Assembly: GCA_021781535.1 (NCBI GenBank)
Contig: JAJXWO010000013.1
Span: forward strand, 1-64,000
Length of the DNA: 64,000 nt
Reading direction: 5' to 3'
DNA from: Deltaproteobacteria bacterium
GTDB taxonomy: Bacteria > Desulfobacterota > Desulfuromonadia > Geobacterales > Pseudopelobacteraceae
Positions 44,395 to 52,130 of the stretch are shown in pieces; position 1 is the first letter of the stretch; each line of letters begins with the position of its first letter. The notes under the pieces were generated by a model that made no database searches, had not been told where the DNA came from, and saw only the letters and a list, made by a program, of their open reading frames with translations. Made by a program: the position numbers and the translations under genes.

Positions 44395-44521
44395 GCATCT
44401 AATATTATATGCTGGCATCTAATGTTGTATGCCGGTATCCAATATTAGATGCAAGTGAAGTATCTAATATTGGATGCTTTAACTCGTTTTATTCTTCATC
44501 GAAGCATCAAATATTATATGC
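44395..44521. repeat. Five 18-bp near-palindromic repeats
   Basis: Copies at 44395-44412, 44415-44432, 44435-44452, 44460-44477 and 44504-44521 approximate the perfect palindrome GCATCTAATATTAGATGC with one to four changes each. The first three are spaced exactly 20 bp start to start. The last copy lies in the coding sequence of the adjacent small gene; the rest are just 3' of it. Spacing and lack of cas genes exclude CRISPR. Role unknown. Confidence 0.88.
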
Positions 44522-44844
44522 TTTTCCAGATCTGTACCTTTTATCTTTTCGTGCTGGATGTACCATAGTCTTACTTCAGGATCCCATCGACCACCCATTT
44601 TTTTTGCCATTTCTTTCAGTGCTGTTTCACTATACGCAATCTGAACCGGTACTAAGGTTAAGTCACTGACATTCACCTGAACAGGTGACAATTCCTTTCT
44701 TTCAACGATAAGCTCTACCGTCTTAATCCGGGTACGACATGCCTCATCATACCTGTAGCGCACACAGACAAGGGCGTCACCATACTTTTCAACCAGAGCT
44801 TTAGTTCCTTTCTGGCCCGGTTTCAGTTTAAGACGTGCGATCAC
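44479..44844 (-). CDS. Small protein with DUF5710-like C-terminus, linked to repeats
   Basis: The 121-residue protein starts with GTG at 44844 after GGAG. The first half is basic (IARLKLKPGQKGTKALVEKYGD, VCVRYRYDEACRTRIKTVELIV) and the second holds ETALKEMAKKMGGRWDPE and VRLWYIQHEKI, resembling the DUF5710 motif in which Gly-x-Arg-Trp-Asp is followed by Trp-Tyr. That domain is found in proteins handling nucleic acid. The gene lies between the integrase and the first clear cassette, and its 3' end carries the palindromic repeats, so protein and repeats may belong together. That link is inference. Confidence 0.68.
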   Translation of the reverse strand: MIARLKLKPGQKGTKALVEKYGDALVCVRYRYDEACRTRIKTVELIVERKELSPVQVNVSDLTLVPVQIAYSETALKEMAKKMGGRWDPEVRLWYIQHEKIKGTDLEKHIIFDASMKNKTS

Positions 44845-45014
44845 TTTTTACTCCAATTGGTAGTCAGCAGTTTACTCCGTATAATTCTGCGGCAATGTAG
44901 CACGCACATTTGTTAGCAACAATTAAAAAAACCACTACTTCAAAATATCCCATCAGTGTTTATTATGTTTTTGCTTGAATTAATGCCCACTGTTCAATAG
45001 CATGACTTGAAATC
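44845..45014. other. Integrase leader region, expected location of attI
   Basis: This AT-rich 170-bp stretch lies between the divergent integrase and the first array gene, where attI and the cassette promoter normally sit. A TTGTTAGCAACAA near-palindrome (44910-44922) is the only symmetric candidate for an integrase-binding site. I could not identify attI with confidence. Confidence 0.35.
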
Positions 45015-45788
45015 ATGAGAGGTGCCAGCCATATGATTCATATCGCAAATTCAGTTTTTGTTGAGTATGAAGTTGCCCTTAATAAGGGCGGGATTCCTTC
45101 TTCACTTTATGCCGATTACAAAAAGTGGCTGCGATATTATCTCGATTTCTGCGTCAAACATGTGACGACCAGCGATAGGTCAGAACGCAAACAACAGTTT
45201 TTAAAGAAGTTGGGAGAAAAGAAACAAAATAATGAACAGATAAAACAGGCATCGCATGCTGTTTCGCTTTACTTTGATATGCAAAGGCAGGAGGAAACGC
45301 AGAAAAAACCTACCGAAGAGCCATCCTCTCAAGAAAGTTCAGCAACATTGCCAAATCAGGCAACTTTTGAGTCGACCCTGTCTCGATCAACGGTATGGCC
45401 CCCAACTTTTAACTTGCGCCAATCGCAATATCTCGTGGCCGGATACCAAGATAAATCCTGCTCTCCAGAGTGGGATGCACTCATCAGCAAGCTGGCCGAT
45501 GAGATAAAGGTTCGTCACTATTCCCGCAAGACGTTGAAAACCTATGCTCACTGGTCGCGTCAGTTTCAGCGTTTCTTGAAAAACAAATCTCCGCAGGAGC
45601 TATCAACTGCTGACGTAAAGGAATATCTGACGTACCTGGCAGTCAAGTGCAAGGTTGCCGCAACGACCCAAAACCAGGCCTTCAATTCGCTCCTGTTTCT
45701 CTTTCGCCATGCAACGACCATGATCTACACCCATTGCGTGCCGGTCAGGACAGTAAAGGAAGCAAAAAGCCCGCTGGATCTTGATTAG
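45015..45788 (+). pseudogene. intI: Integron-type tyrosine recombinase with deleted catalytic core
   Basis: The open frame gives 257 residues (an ATG at 45033 is an alternative start). An N-terminal extension (SSLYADYKKWLRYYLDFC, KQASHAVSLYFDM) and a SAM-like core-binding domain (KVRHYSRKTLKTYAHWSRQF, ADVKEYLTYLAV, TTQNQAFNSLLFLFRH) match integron integrases of the long type. Directly after FLFRH the sequence jumps to ATTMIYTHC and ends KSPLDLD, which is the extreme C-terminus of IntI with the nucleophile Tyr. The box I Arg and the HxxR region, about 170-190 residues expected here, are missing. The junction is near 45708-45716 and keeps the frame. Recombination activity is therefore not expected. 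Confidence 0.82.
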
Positions 45789-45807
45789 TGAATCTGCTGT
45801 CCGGTGT

Positions 45808-46212
45808 TCACAGATCCCCGGTCATCTCCTGCAGCAGGTATAACTTGACGTTAACCTTCCGTACGCACTCCACGACCTCTTTCAGCCGCTCTTCATCAAG
45901 TCCGCACTCTTCATCAATCCCCTGAAACCATGGATAACCTTTAGGAAGCGGTGTCAGGGAGCCGTCCCGAAGCAGCATGACATCCACCAGGTCGTTGACC
46001 CGCCCTGTGGCCTCCCACGGATCACGATAATTGAACTGCCGGGCGACGACGTGCATTCCCATGCCGTTGGAAAAGAGGGCCTTCACTTCAAATGAAAACT
46101 CGCGCGGAGCGCTGTAACTGTCGCTCCGTCCGGAGCGGACCATGACATCGGCGCCTGCCTCTTTCAGGATCTCCCCGACTGATTCGGCGGTCATTGCCGT
46201 ATATGTTTCCAC
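45808..46212 (-). CDS. Small protein of unknown function paired with MoxR/VWA genes
   Basis: I take GTG 46212, one base after the VWA stop and six bases after GGAGG, giving 134 residues; an ATG at 46260 would overlap the VWA gene. The protein is mixed alpha/beta, with TAESVGEILKEAGADVMVRSG, FSFEVKALFSNGMGMHVV and DEERLKEVVECVRKVNVKLYLL. No known domain. Tight linkage suggests it is a substrate or adaptor of the ATPase/VWA pair. Confidence 0.68.
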   Translation of the reverse strand: METYTAMTAESVGEILKEAGADVMVRSGRSDSYSAPREFSFEVKALFSNGMGMHVVARQFNYRDPWEATGRVNDLVDVMLLRDGSLTPLPKGYPWFQGIDEECGLDEERLKEVVECVRKVNVKLYLLQEMTGDL

Positions 46213-46213
46213 G

Positions 46214-47386
46214 TTATACCTCCATCCGTAATTCGACACCCCACGGTACCGGCTTTTCACCCGCAGCGGTCAGCACCCACAAAGTCGGAAATTCCATCTG
46301 TTCCGGGGCCGGTCCGACACCGTCGGTGAGATAGATAACCGCTGCAGGCAGGGGATGCATGGTTTTTGCGTAATCAAAGACCGGCCGCAGGTCGGTGAAG
46401 CCGCTGCCGTCATACCGCTCGACAACGCCGGGAGCCCCACTGAATGAGTTGACCTGTTGGATGCGGCTGTTGGCATAAAGTACCGTGACGGAGGCATCAC
46501 GGCCGGCCGCGATCTGGAGCAGTTCCCGGGCAAAGGCTTCCCGCAGCTCGGCGCTGTTGGTCGAATCACTGACGTCAATCCCGACCAGCAGGTTAAGGCG
46601 CCGTCGTTTCCTGATGCCGGGGGTTATATGGTCGAAGCGGCGGTGTTCCCGCATCCATGAGCTTTTGTGGCCGGTCCGGCCGGCGGTGGCAATGAATTGC
46701 CTCAGGATCTGGCGCCAGGGGAGGGGAGATGGACGAAGCAGGGTATCAACTATGTGTCTGAGTTCCACCGGGGTTTCGCCATCACTCCCTCTCAGGCTGT
46801 CCCTGGTAATGGCCCGCATCGTCTCTTCAGCCAATACCAGTGGTGTGCTGTCGGCATCGTTCCAGAGCGCGTGACTGTCCAGGGTTGTTTCCGAGCTGCT
46901 ACCGCGCCCGTCGCCTGCCGCACCGCATTCCGAACTGTCGGCGTCACCGTAGCCGCTGCCGTCCAGATTGCCGGTATCGAACGGAGGAACAAGCCGGTCA
47001 TAATACTCTTCTGCCGCCAGTCCCTCCTCTGCGCCGTAATACCCGGGAAGGAGCGCATCTTCCGGAAGGTCGTTGATACCCGGGTTGATCGCAAGATCGC
47101 AGGCGATATCCCAGTCATGCTGATTGCGTCCCTTGCGGCGCAGCGGGTGCAGGTGCAGCAGGTGCTTGACCAGGTGTTCAAGCAGTGCTCGTTGCTGTGC
47201 CGCTGCCAGGGTGTCGAAAGAGGCGGGATCAATGGCGAGGACGGGAATTCCCTCCCGCACGGTTATTCCGGCAGCTTTTCCCTCCAGTGGCCGTTGCTCA
47301 CGGCGCAGGTTAAGGATGAAATGCCCGTAGAACGGCCGTTCGCGAAGCAGCCGCACGACGGCGTTTTCAAGGGGACCGCTGTTCAT
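46214..47386 (-). CDS. VWA-domain protein with metallopeptidase-like N-terminus (DUF2201 type)
   Basis: The 390-residue protein has an N-terminal region with LEHLVKHLLHLHPLRRKGRNQ and HDWDIACDLAINPGINDLP, the pattern of the DUF2201 putative metallopeptidase domain, and an acidic Ser/Asp/Gly-rich middle. The C-terminal VWA-like part holds a MIDAS motif (GIDVSDSTNSAE). Such proteins work with MoxR ATPases to place cofactors or remodel complexes. It overlaps the ATPase gene by 4 bp. Confidence 0.85.
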   Translation of the reverse strand: MNSGPLENAVVRLLRERPFYGHFILNLRREQRPLEGKAAGITVREGIPVLAIDPASFDTLAAAQQRALLEHLVKHLLHLHPLRRKGRNQHDWDIACDLAINPGINDLPEDALLPGYYGAEEGLAAEEYYDRLVPPFDTGNLDGSGYGDADSSECGAAGDGRGSSSETTLDSHALWNDADSTPLVLAEETMRAITRDSLRGSDGETPVELRHIVDTLLRPSPLPWRQILRQFIATAGRTGHKSSWMREHRRFDHITPGIRKRRRLNLLVGIDVSDSTNSAELREAFARELLQIAAGRDASVTVLYANSRIQQVNSFSGAPGVVERYDGSGFTDLRPVFDYAKTMHPLPAAVIYLTDGVGPAPEQMEFPTLWVLTAAGEKPVPWGVELRMEV

Positions 47387-48441
47387 GCCTCACGGGAGAT
47401 AGTCTGAATCGCGTCGAACACCACGCTGTCGTATTTGTCCTGGGCAATGCCCAATGCGACCGCAGGGATCTTGAGCAGTGACTTGACAAAGCCGAAGCGC
47501 TGGTCGCGCGGCAGAACGGCGATGTAGCCAACCAGATTCGCTTCCTGTTCAGGCTCCAGTGCAGGAGAAACCTGCAGCGTGGCGATCAGGTCATTGGCCG
47601 TGGCCGCCTGGACGTCGTCCCGTTGTCCTGTCGCCTGCCCGGCAACCCGGTTCCAGTCGTTCAGAATCTCCGCGGCAGTCAGCGGGCGTCCTTTGCTGTC
47701 GGCCAGCCAGCGCATGAAGGTGATGGCGGCTTCCGTGCCGATGATGCCGGCATAGACCTCCATTTCCAGATCCCCGGGAAAATTGCAGTTTCTGCGCAGG
47801 ATGCTGACCATCTCCCATCCCCGTTCGGTCGGCTCAACCAGCAGATTCATCGGTGCCCCCTGGCGCGCCAGCATAGCGGAATTTCCGGCCAGAAACTGTC
47901 GCACGTCTCCGGATAGTTCCCTCTGGATGGCGTAGCGTGCCCAACAGGTATAATCGGTCTCGACGAACAGCATGATCATCCGGTCGATCAAGGCCCGGTC
48001 GAGCGTGGCGACCTGGTAGGTGCCGTCAGGGGGGTTAATGCTGACGATAACCTTGTGCCGCCGGGAGAGGTGATGGGTGTGCAGCGAACGGTTAAGTCCT
48101 TCGGCGGGCGGCTCAACAAACTGAAAAATTGCTTGAAGTGTATCTTCCTGCTGGGCCCGGTTTAGCTCATCACAGTGAACCACCGTCGGAGGGGCATCAT
48201 CACCGGGCCACCAGGACGGCCGGGACCAGTGCATGACCTCGCCGTCCCGAAAGGGAATTCCTACAAGGTCACCCACTTCCATCTGCCCGAGGCGCAATGA
48301 CACATAGTTGCGCTCAATCTCGCGGCAGGCCTGAATGATACCCGCACTTTTCCCCACGCCGCGATGACCGACCACACAGGGGGTGAGATCGGTTTTGGTG
48401 ATGATTTCCTTGATGACTGTTTTCATCTGTTCGATGTTCAT
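47383..48441 (-). CDS. MoxR-family AAA+ ATPase
   Basis: The 352-residue protein has Walker A GHRGVGKS near residue 25, Walker B VVHCDELNRA, a sensor region VIVSINPPDGTY and arginine ALIDRM. It lacks other domains. MoxR ATPases act as chaperones together with VWA proteins, here encoded downstream with a 4-bp overlap. The target complex is unknown. Confidence 0.9.
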   Translation of the reverse strand: MNIEQMKTVIKEIITKTDLTPCVVGHRGVGKSAGIIQACREIERNYVSLRLGQMEVGDLVGIPFRDGEVMHWSRPSWWPGDDAPPTVVHCDELNRAQQEDTLQAIFQFVEPPAEGLNRSLHTHHLSRRHKVIVSINPPDGTYQVATLDRALIDRMIMLFVETDYTCWARYAIQRELSGDVRQFLAGNSAMLARQGAPMNLLVEPTERGWEMVSILRRNCNFPGDLEMEVYAGIIGTEAAITFMRWLADSKGRPLTAAEILNDWNRVAGQATGQRDDVQAATANDLIATLQVSPALEPEQEANLVGYIAVLPRDQRFGFVKSLLKIPAVALGIAQDKYDSVVFDAIQTISREA

Positions 48442-48454
48442 GCCTGTCTATACC

Positions 48455-49129
48455 TTACACATATCTGAGCGGATCGCTCAGCCCGGCTTCGGCAAAGCCC
48501 TTGAGGCGCAACCGGCAGGAATCGCACTGTCCGCAGGAAAGACCTGCCGGGTTCGGGTCGTAACAGGAATGTGTCAGGGAGTAATCCACCCCCAGCTCCA
48601 TACCGCGCCGGATGATGTCCGCCTTGCTCATGCTGATCAGCGGTGCATGAATTTTAAATTTCGAGGTGCCCTCGACTCCGGCCTTGGTCGCCAGATTGGC
48701 CATTTTTTCGAACGCGTCAATATATTCCGGCCGACAGTCGGGATAGCCGGAGTAATCAAGGGCGTTGACGCCGATATAGATGTCCGCCGCACCCAGTACT
48801 TCGGCCCATCCCAGGGCAAACGAGAGGAAAATGGTATTGCGGGCCGGCACATAGGTGACCGGAATTTCGCTCCCGACACCATCTTTAGGCACGTCGATGT
48901 CAGCTGTCAGCGCGCTCCCTCCCATCAGGCGCAGGTCGAAATCGACAACCAGATGTTCTGCCGCGCCGATTTTTTTGGCGTTCTGCCGGGCAACCGACAG
49001 TTCGAAGCTGTGCCGCTGGCCATACGAAAAACTGATTGCAAAAGGGGCGAAACCATCAGCTCTGGCTATTGCCATACAGGTGGTGGAATCGAGTCCGCTG
49101 CTATACAAAACTACCGCTTTACGTTGCAT
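48455..49129 (-). CDS. queC: 7-cyano-7-deazaguanine synthase
   Basis: ATG 49129 (224 residues) starts [20 protein letters not shown], containing the PP-loop SGLDST at the usual distance from the start; an ATG at 49150 adds seven residues without a site. [17 protein letters not shown] and the zinc ligands in [15 protein letters not shown] follow. QueC makes preQ0 for queuosine. It lies 13 bp upstream of the MoxR gene on the same strand. Confidence 0.94.
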   Translation of the reverse strand: MQRKAVVLYSSGLDSTTCMAIARADGFAPFAISFSYGQRHSFELSVARQNAKKIGAAEHLVVDFDLRLMGGSALTADIDVPKDGVGSEIPVTYVPARNTIFLSFALGWAEVLGAADIYIGVNALDYSGYPDCRPEYIDAFEKMANLATKAGVEGTSKFKIHAPLISMSKADIIRRGMELGVDYSLTHSCYDPNPAGLSCGQCDSCRLRLKGFAEAGLSDPLRYV

Positions 49130-49289
49130 GATAGGGGTCTCCAGGTACACGTTATGACTTTATCGTTTGCAATTTTACCCGTATTGAGTACAATAAGTCT
49201 ACTTTCTCATGGATCTTCGCCGGAAAAAAGTAAAATCATCACATACGATGAGGTCTGCCGGATCGCAGACCTTTTTCATTTGAGGCACA

Positions 49290-49577
49290 ATGCGCTTAAA
49301 AGAGGAACAGATCCGGGGGCTGGCAGAAAAGATTTACAATGATCTGTCGGCAGACCTGCTGATAACGCCGCGCGGAGAGCGCGGGGTGGTCATTGACGGG
49401 ATTGTCCGCACCATTGCGAAAAACTTTGCCGTTGAGCAGAAGCTGGAGCAGGATGCGGAGAAGCTGCTGGATGAAACCATGGCGGCAATGGGCAGCGGTG
49501 CGGCTGAAATAGATCGCCGCCGGATGCTGAAAATGGTTAAGGAAAAGCTGGCCAAGGAACGGAAGATAGTCCTGTGA
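49290..49577 (+). CDS. DUF507 protein (first of two)
   Basis: The 95-residue protein begins RLKEEQIRGLAEKIYNDL and continues with a helical, highly charged pattern (KNFAVEQKLEQDAEKLLDETM, RMLKMVKEKLAKERKIVL), the DUF507 signature. Function unknown. It is followed by a second, diverged copy 9 bp later; the pair is a frequent feature of deltaproteobacteria. Confidence 0.87.
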   Translation: MRLKEEQIRGLAEKIYNDLSADLLITPRGERGVVIDGIVRTIAKNFAVEQKLEQDAEKLLDETMAAMGSGAAEIDRRRMLKMVKEKLAKERKIVL

Positions 49578-49586
49578 GGTAGTACC

Positions 49587-49847
49587 ATGTCATTATCAGA
49601 AGATCGCATTTCAACGATGGCCCATGAAATAATGACGTGTATCTGGCGGGACGACCTGGCCGACATATCTGATGAAAGTCGTGCACTGAGCCGGGTCAAG
49701 CAGTCTCTGGAAGCTTTTTTTGGCTCTGTGGAGGAGATCGAAGCGGCGGTCAGGGCAAAGCTTCGCAACAAAGCACCCGGTAGTCGGGATTACGATGTTC
49801 TCTACCAGAAGTTTTACCACGACGAAATGGCGCGGAGAAATCTGTAA
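49587..49847 (+). CDS. DUF507 protein (second of two)
   Basis: The 86-residue protein starts SLSEDRISTMAHEIMTCIWRD and ends VLYQKFYHDEMARRNL, the DUF507 end motif. Less similar to its neighbour than expected for a recent duplication, so the two may form a heteromer. Followed by a terminator. Confidence 0.87.
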   Translation: MSLSEDRISTMAHEIMTCIWRDDLADISDESRALSRVKQSLEAFFGSVEEIEAAVRAKLRNKAPGSRDYDVLYQKFYHDEMARRNL

Positions 49848-49942
49848 AAATCCGGCGGGTGCGGGTGCCACGCGACCGGTCCCGTATTTTTCTTTAGCAA
49901 TGATGTCGAAAACGCCAGCTCATTATTATACTCACTCTTCCC

Positions 49943-49971
49943 GGCCATGAGCAGCAGCTCACGGCCTTTTT
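49943..49971 (+). terminator. Rho-independent terminator after the DUF507 pair
   Basis: Arms GGCCATGAGC (49943-49952) and GCTCACGGCC (49957-49966) pair with one mismatch around an AGCA loop, followed by TTTTT. It lies 18 bp before the transglycosylase start. Confidence 0.8.
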
Positions 49972-49988
49972 CACGAAAGGCAGATATT

Positions 49989-52079
49989 ATGTTGTATCGT
50001 TTCAGGTTGATTTTGCCGGCATGTGCAGGACTGCTGTTTTTAATCGGCACCACTCGCTCCGTACACGCGGATGACTATGCGAACCGTGCTGCCGCACACT
50101 ACCGTGATAAGGATTTTGCCGGCGCTTATGCATTGGCCGGCAAATCATCCGATCAAACGCATCGCTCCTATCTCCTTGGAATGGCGGCATTTCGTTTGGA
50201 AAAATTCGATGAAGCAGCGGTGCTACTGGCCGATGCAGAACAGAAGTTGCCGCTGATAGCCGAGTATGCCGCATTGTTTCAGGCAGAAGCGCTCCTGAAA
50301 TTGAAGAGATATCCTGCCGCATCTGCCAAAGCGGCGTCGATTAATTCGTCCGTTGCGTCTGCCAGAGTGGTGCGCCGTTCGGAAAAACTGTATGCCGACA
50401 TTCTGTATGAGGCTGGGGACTACAAGGGAGCGCTTAAGGCCTTTCAATCATTCATGGAGAAATACCCTTCAGGCGGCGACGCTGTCGATGCCAGCTTTTC
50501 GTCAGCACGGTGTCGGGAAGCGTTGGCGGATGCCGGCGGGGCACTGATGATCTATCGAAGCATCTGGCTCAATAACCCGGCCTCACCTCTTGCCGCCAGA
50601 GCACAAGAGCGGCTCAAACAACTTGAACGCCCTGGACTTGTTGCCACACCGTATACGGCTGCAGAGCTTTTGAAGCGTGCTTCTATCCTCTATGCCCAGC
50701 GCAAGTACAGTGCCTCCTTGAATACGCTGGAAATGATCCCGGCGGAATCCGCTCCTCAGGATATTACAGGCCGGATCGATCTGCGGACCGGCATGGCGCT
50801 CTATCGCCTGAGGAGGTACAAACAGGCTGAAAAACTGTTCCGCAAGGCAGCTGCCAGCCTTCAGCCCGGAGTGCGTTCCGAAGCCCGTTTCTGGCTGGCC
50901 AAGTCACTTGAACGGCAGGATCTGAAAGCGCAGGCTCTTGTACTGTACTTGGAGCTGGGTGGCGAAGGTAAAAAACAGGAATTTGCTGCTGCTGCCATGA
51001 ATGAAGCGGCCGGAATGAAGCGTGGGCTCGGGCTCTATGCTGAAGCGGCCCTTTTGTTCGAGCAGGCCGCCACGCTTGCGCCCGACGCAAAAGTCATGGC
51101 TAAATCGATCTGGAATTCGGGATGGAGCCGTTACCTGGCGGGTGAATATCCTGCCGCTGTCGATGATTTCAAGAGGCTGCTTGCTAATACAGCCCAGCGC
51201 GAGAAAATACTGTACTGGTTGGGGAGGACGTTTGAAAAAAGTGGTGACGCTGCCGCCACCACGTACTATAACTACCTGCTCAGCGAGTTCCCCTCCGGTT
51301 TCTATGCCACCTGGTATCGTGAACAGAAGGGAATAAAAGACACCCGTGAATCATTCGGCAATCACGACGTACTGGCAGGACTCCCGCTCGTATCCGGATT
51401 TGACAAAGCGCGCCTGCTTGCCTCACTCGGAATGCTTGAAGAGGCCCGATCAGAGATGGCAGTGGCCCGTAAAAAATATGGCGAGAAGAAGGGGCAATTT
51501 CCTGTCCTTGCCAGGGTCTATCTCGAAATGCGTGATTTTGGCTCGGCAATCTACCTGTTTACACAAAACGGCCCCGTGGCGTGGAAAAAAGAGACCTTAC
51601 CGCTCTGGGCGGCAGGCTATCCGCGCGCTTATACTGATCTCGTCAGCCAGAATGCCGTCCTTAACGGGTTGTCAGAAGGGCTGGTGTATGCGATGATTCG
51701 CGCCGAAAGTGGTTTTGCCCCTGCCATCAAGTCGGGCGCCGGAGCAATCGGGTTAATGCAGATGATGCCTGCCACGGCCAAGATGACCGCCCATGAAAAA
51801 GGGGAGTTTAACCCGCTTCGTCTGACCGTGCCGGAATATAATATCCGTTTGGGCACCAGGCATCTGAGCCATTTGATGAAAGAGCAAAATAATGATCCGG
51901 TCGACATGGCTGCGTCTTATAACGCCGGATCAGGTGCGCTTGGCCGATGGAAAAACAATTTTAAGGGGCTGGCGAAGGATGAATTCATCGAGAGCATCCC
52001 TTATAAGGAAACCCGCGACTATGTAAAAAAAGTGTACGCTTCGGCGGCTACGTATCGTCAGCTGTATGGATTGAAATAG
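49989..52079 (+). CDS. slt: Soluble lytic murein transglycosylase, Slt70-like with TPR repeats
   Basis: ATG 49989 (696 residues) has AAAGG upstream and a signal peptide (LILPACAGLLFLIGTTRSVHA). A long superhelical region of TPR-like repeats (AAHYRDKDFAGAYALAG; LYEAGDYKGALKAFQSFME; YAQRKYSASLNTLE; YLAGEYPAAVDDFKRLL) is followed by the SLT domain: GLVYAMIRAESGFAPAIKSG with the catalytic Glu, AIGLMQMMPATAK, NIRLGTRHLSHLM and ASYNAGSGALGRWK. It cleaves peptidoglycan to anhydromuropeptides in the periplasm. Confidence 0.92.
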   Translation: MLYRFRLILPACAGLLFLIGTTRSVHADDYANRAAAHYRDKDFAGAYALAGKSSDQTHRSYLLGMAAFRLEKFDEAAVLLADAEQKLPLIAEYAALFQAEALLKLKRYPAASAKAASINSSVASARVVRRSEKLYADILYEAGDYKGALKAFQSFMEKYPSGGDAVDASFSSARCREALADAGGALMIYRSIWLNNPASPLAARAQERLKQLERPGLVATPYTAAELLKRASILYAQRKYSASLNTLEMIPAESAPQDITGRIDLRTGMALYRLRRYKQAEKLFRKAAASLQPGVRSEARFWLAKSLERQDLKAQALVLYLELGGEGKKQEFAAAAMNEAAGMKRGLGLYAEAALLFEQAATLAPDAKVMAKSIWNSGWSRYLAGEYPAAVDDFKRLLANTAQREKILYWLGRTFEKSGDAAATTYYNYLLSEFPSGFYATWYREQKGIKDTRESFGNHDVLAGLPLVSGFDKARLLASLGMLEEARSEMAVARKKYGEKKGQFPVLARVYLEMRDFGSAIYLFTQNGPVAWKKETLPLWAAGYPRAYTDLVSQNAVLNGLSEGLVYAMIRAESGFAPAIKSGAGAIGLMQMMPATAKMTAHEKGEFNPLRLTVPEYNIRLGTRHLSHLMKEQNNDPVDMAASYNAGSGALGRWKNNFKGLAKDEFIESIPYKETRDYVKKVYASAATYRQLYGLK

Positions 52080-52130
52080 TTTTCGGCCAACGACCGGTCG
52101 CTCATTTTAACACCCGAAAGGCTTACCAGG

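Noticed and set aside
44395-44521. CRISPR-like repeat cluster
   Set aside because: Units are 18 bp, separated by only 2-26 bp, diverged from one another and without cas genes; they are near-palindromic repeats, not a CRISPR array.
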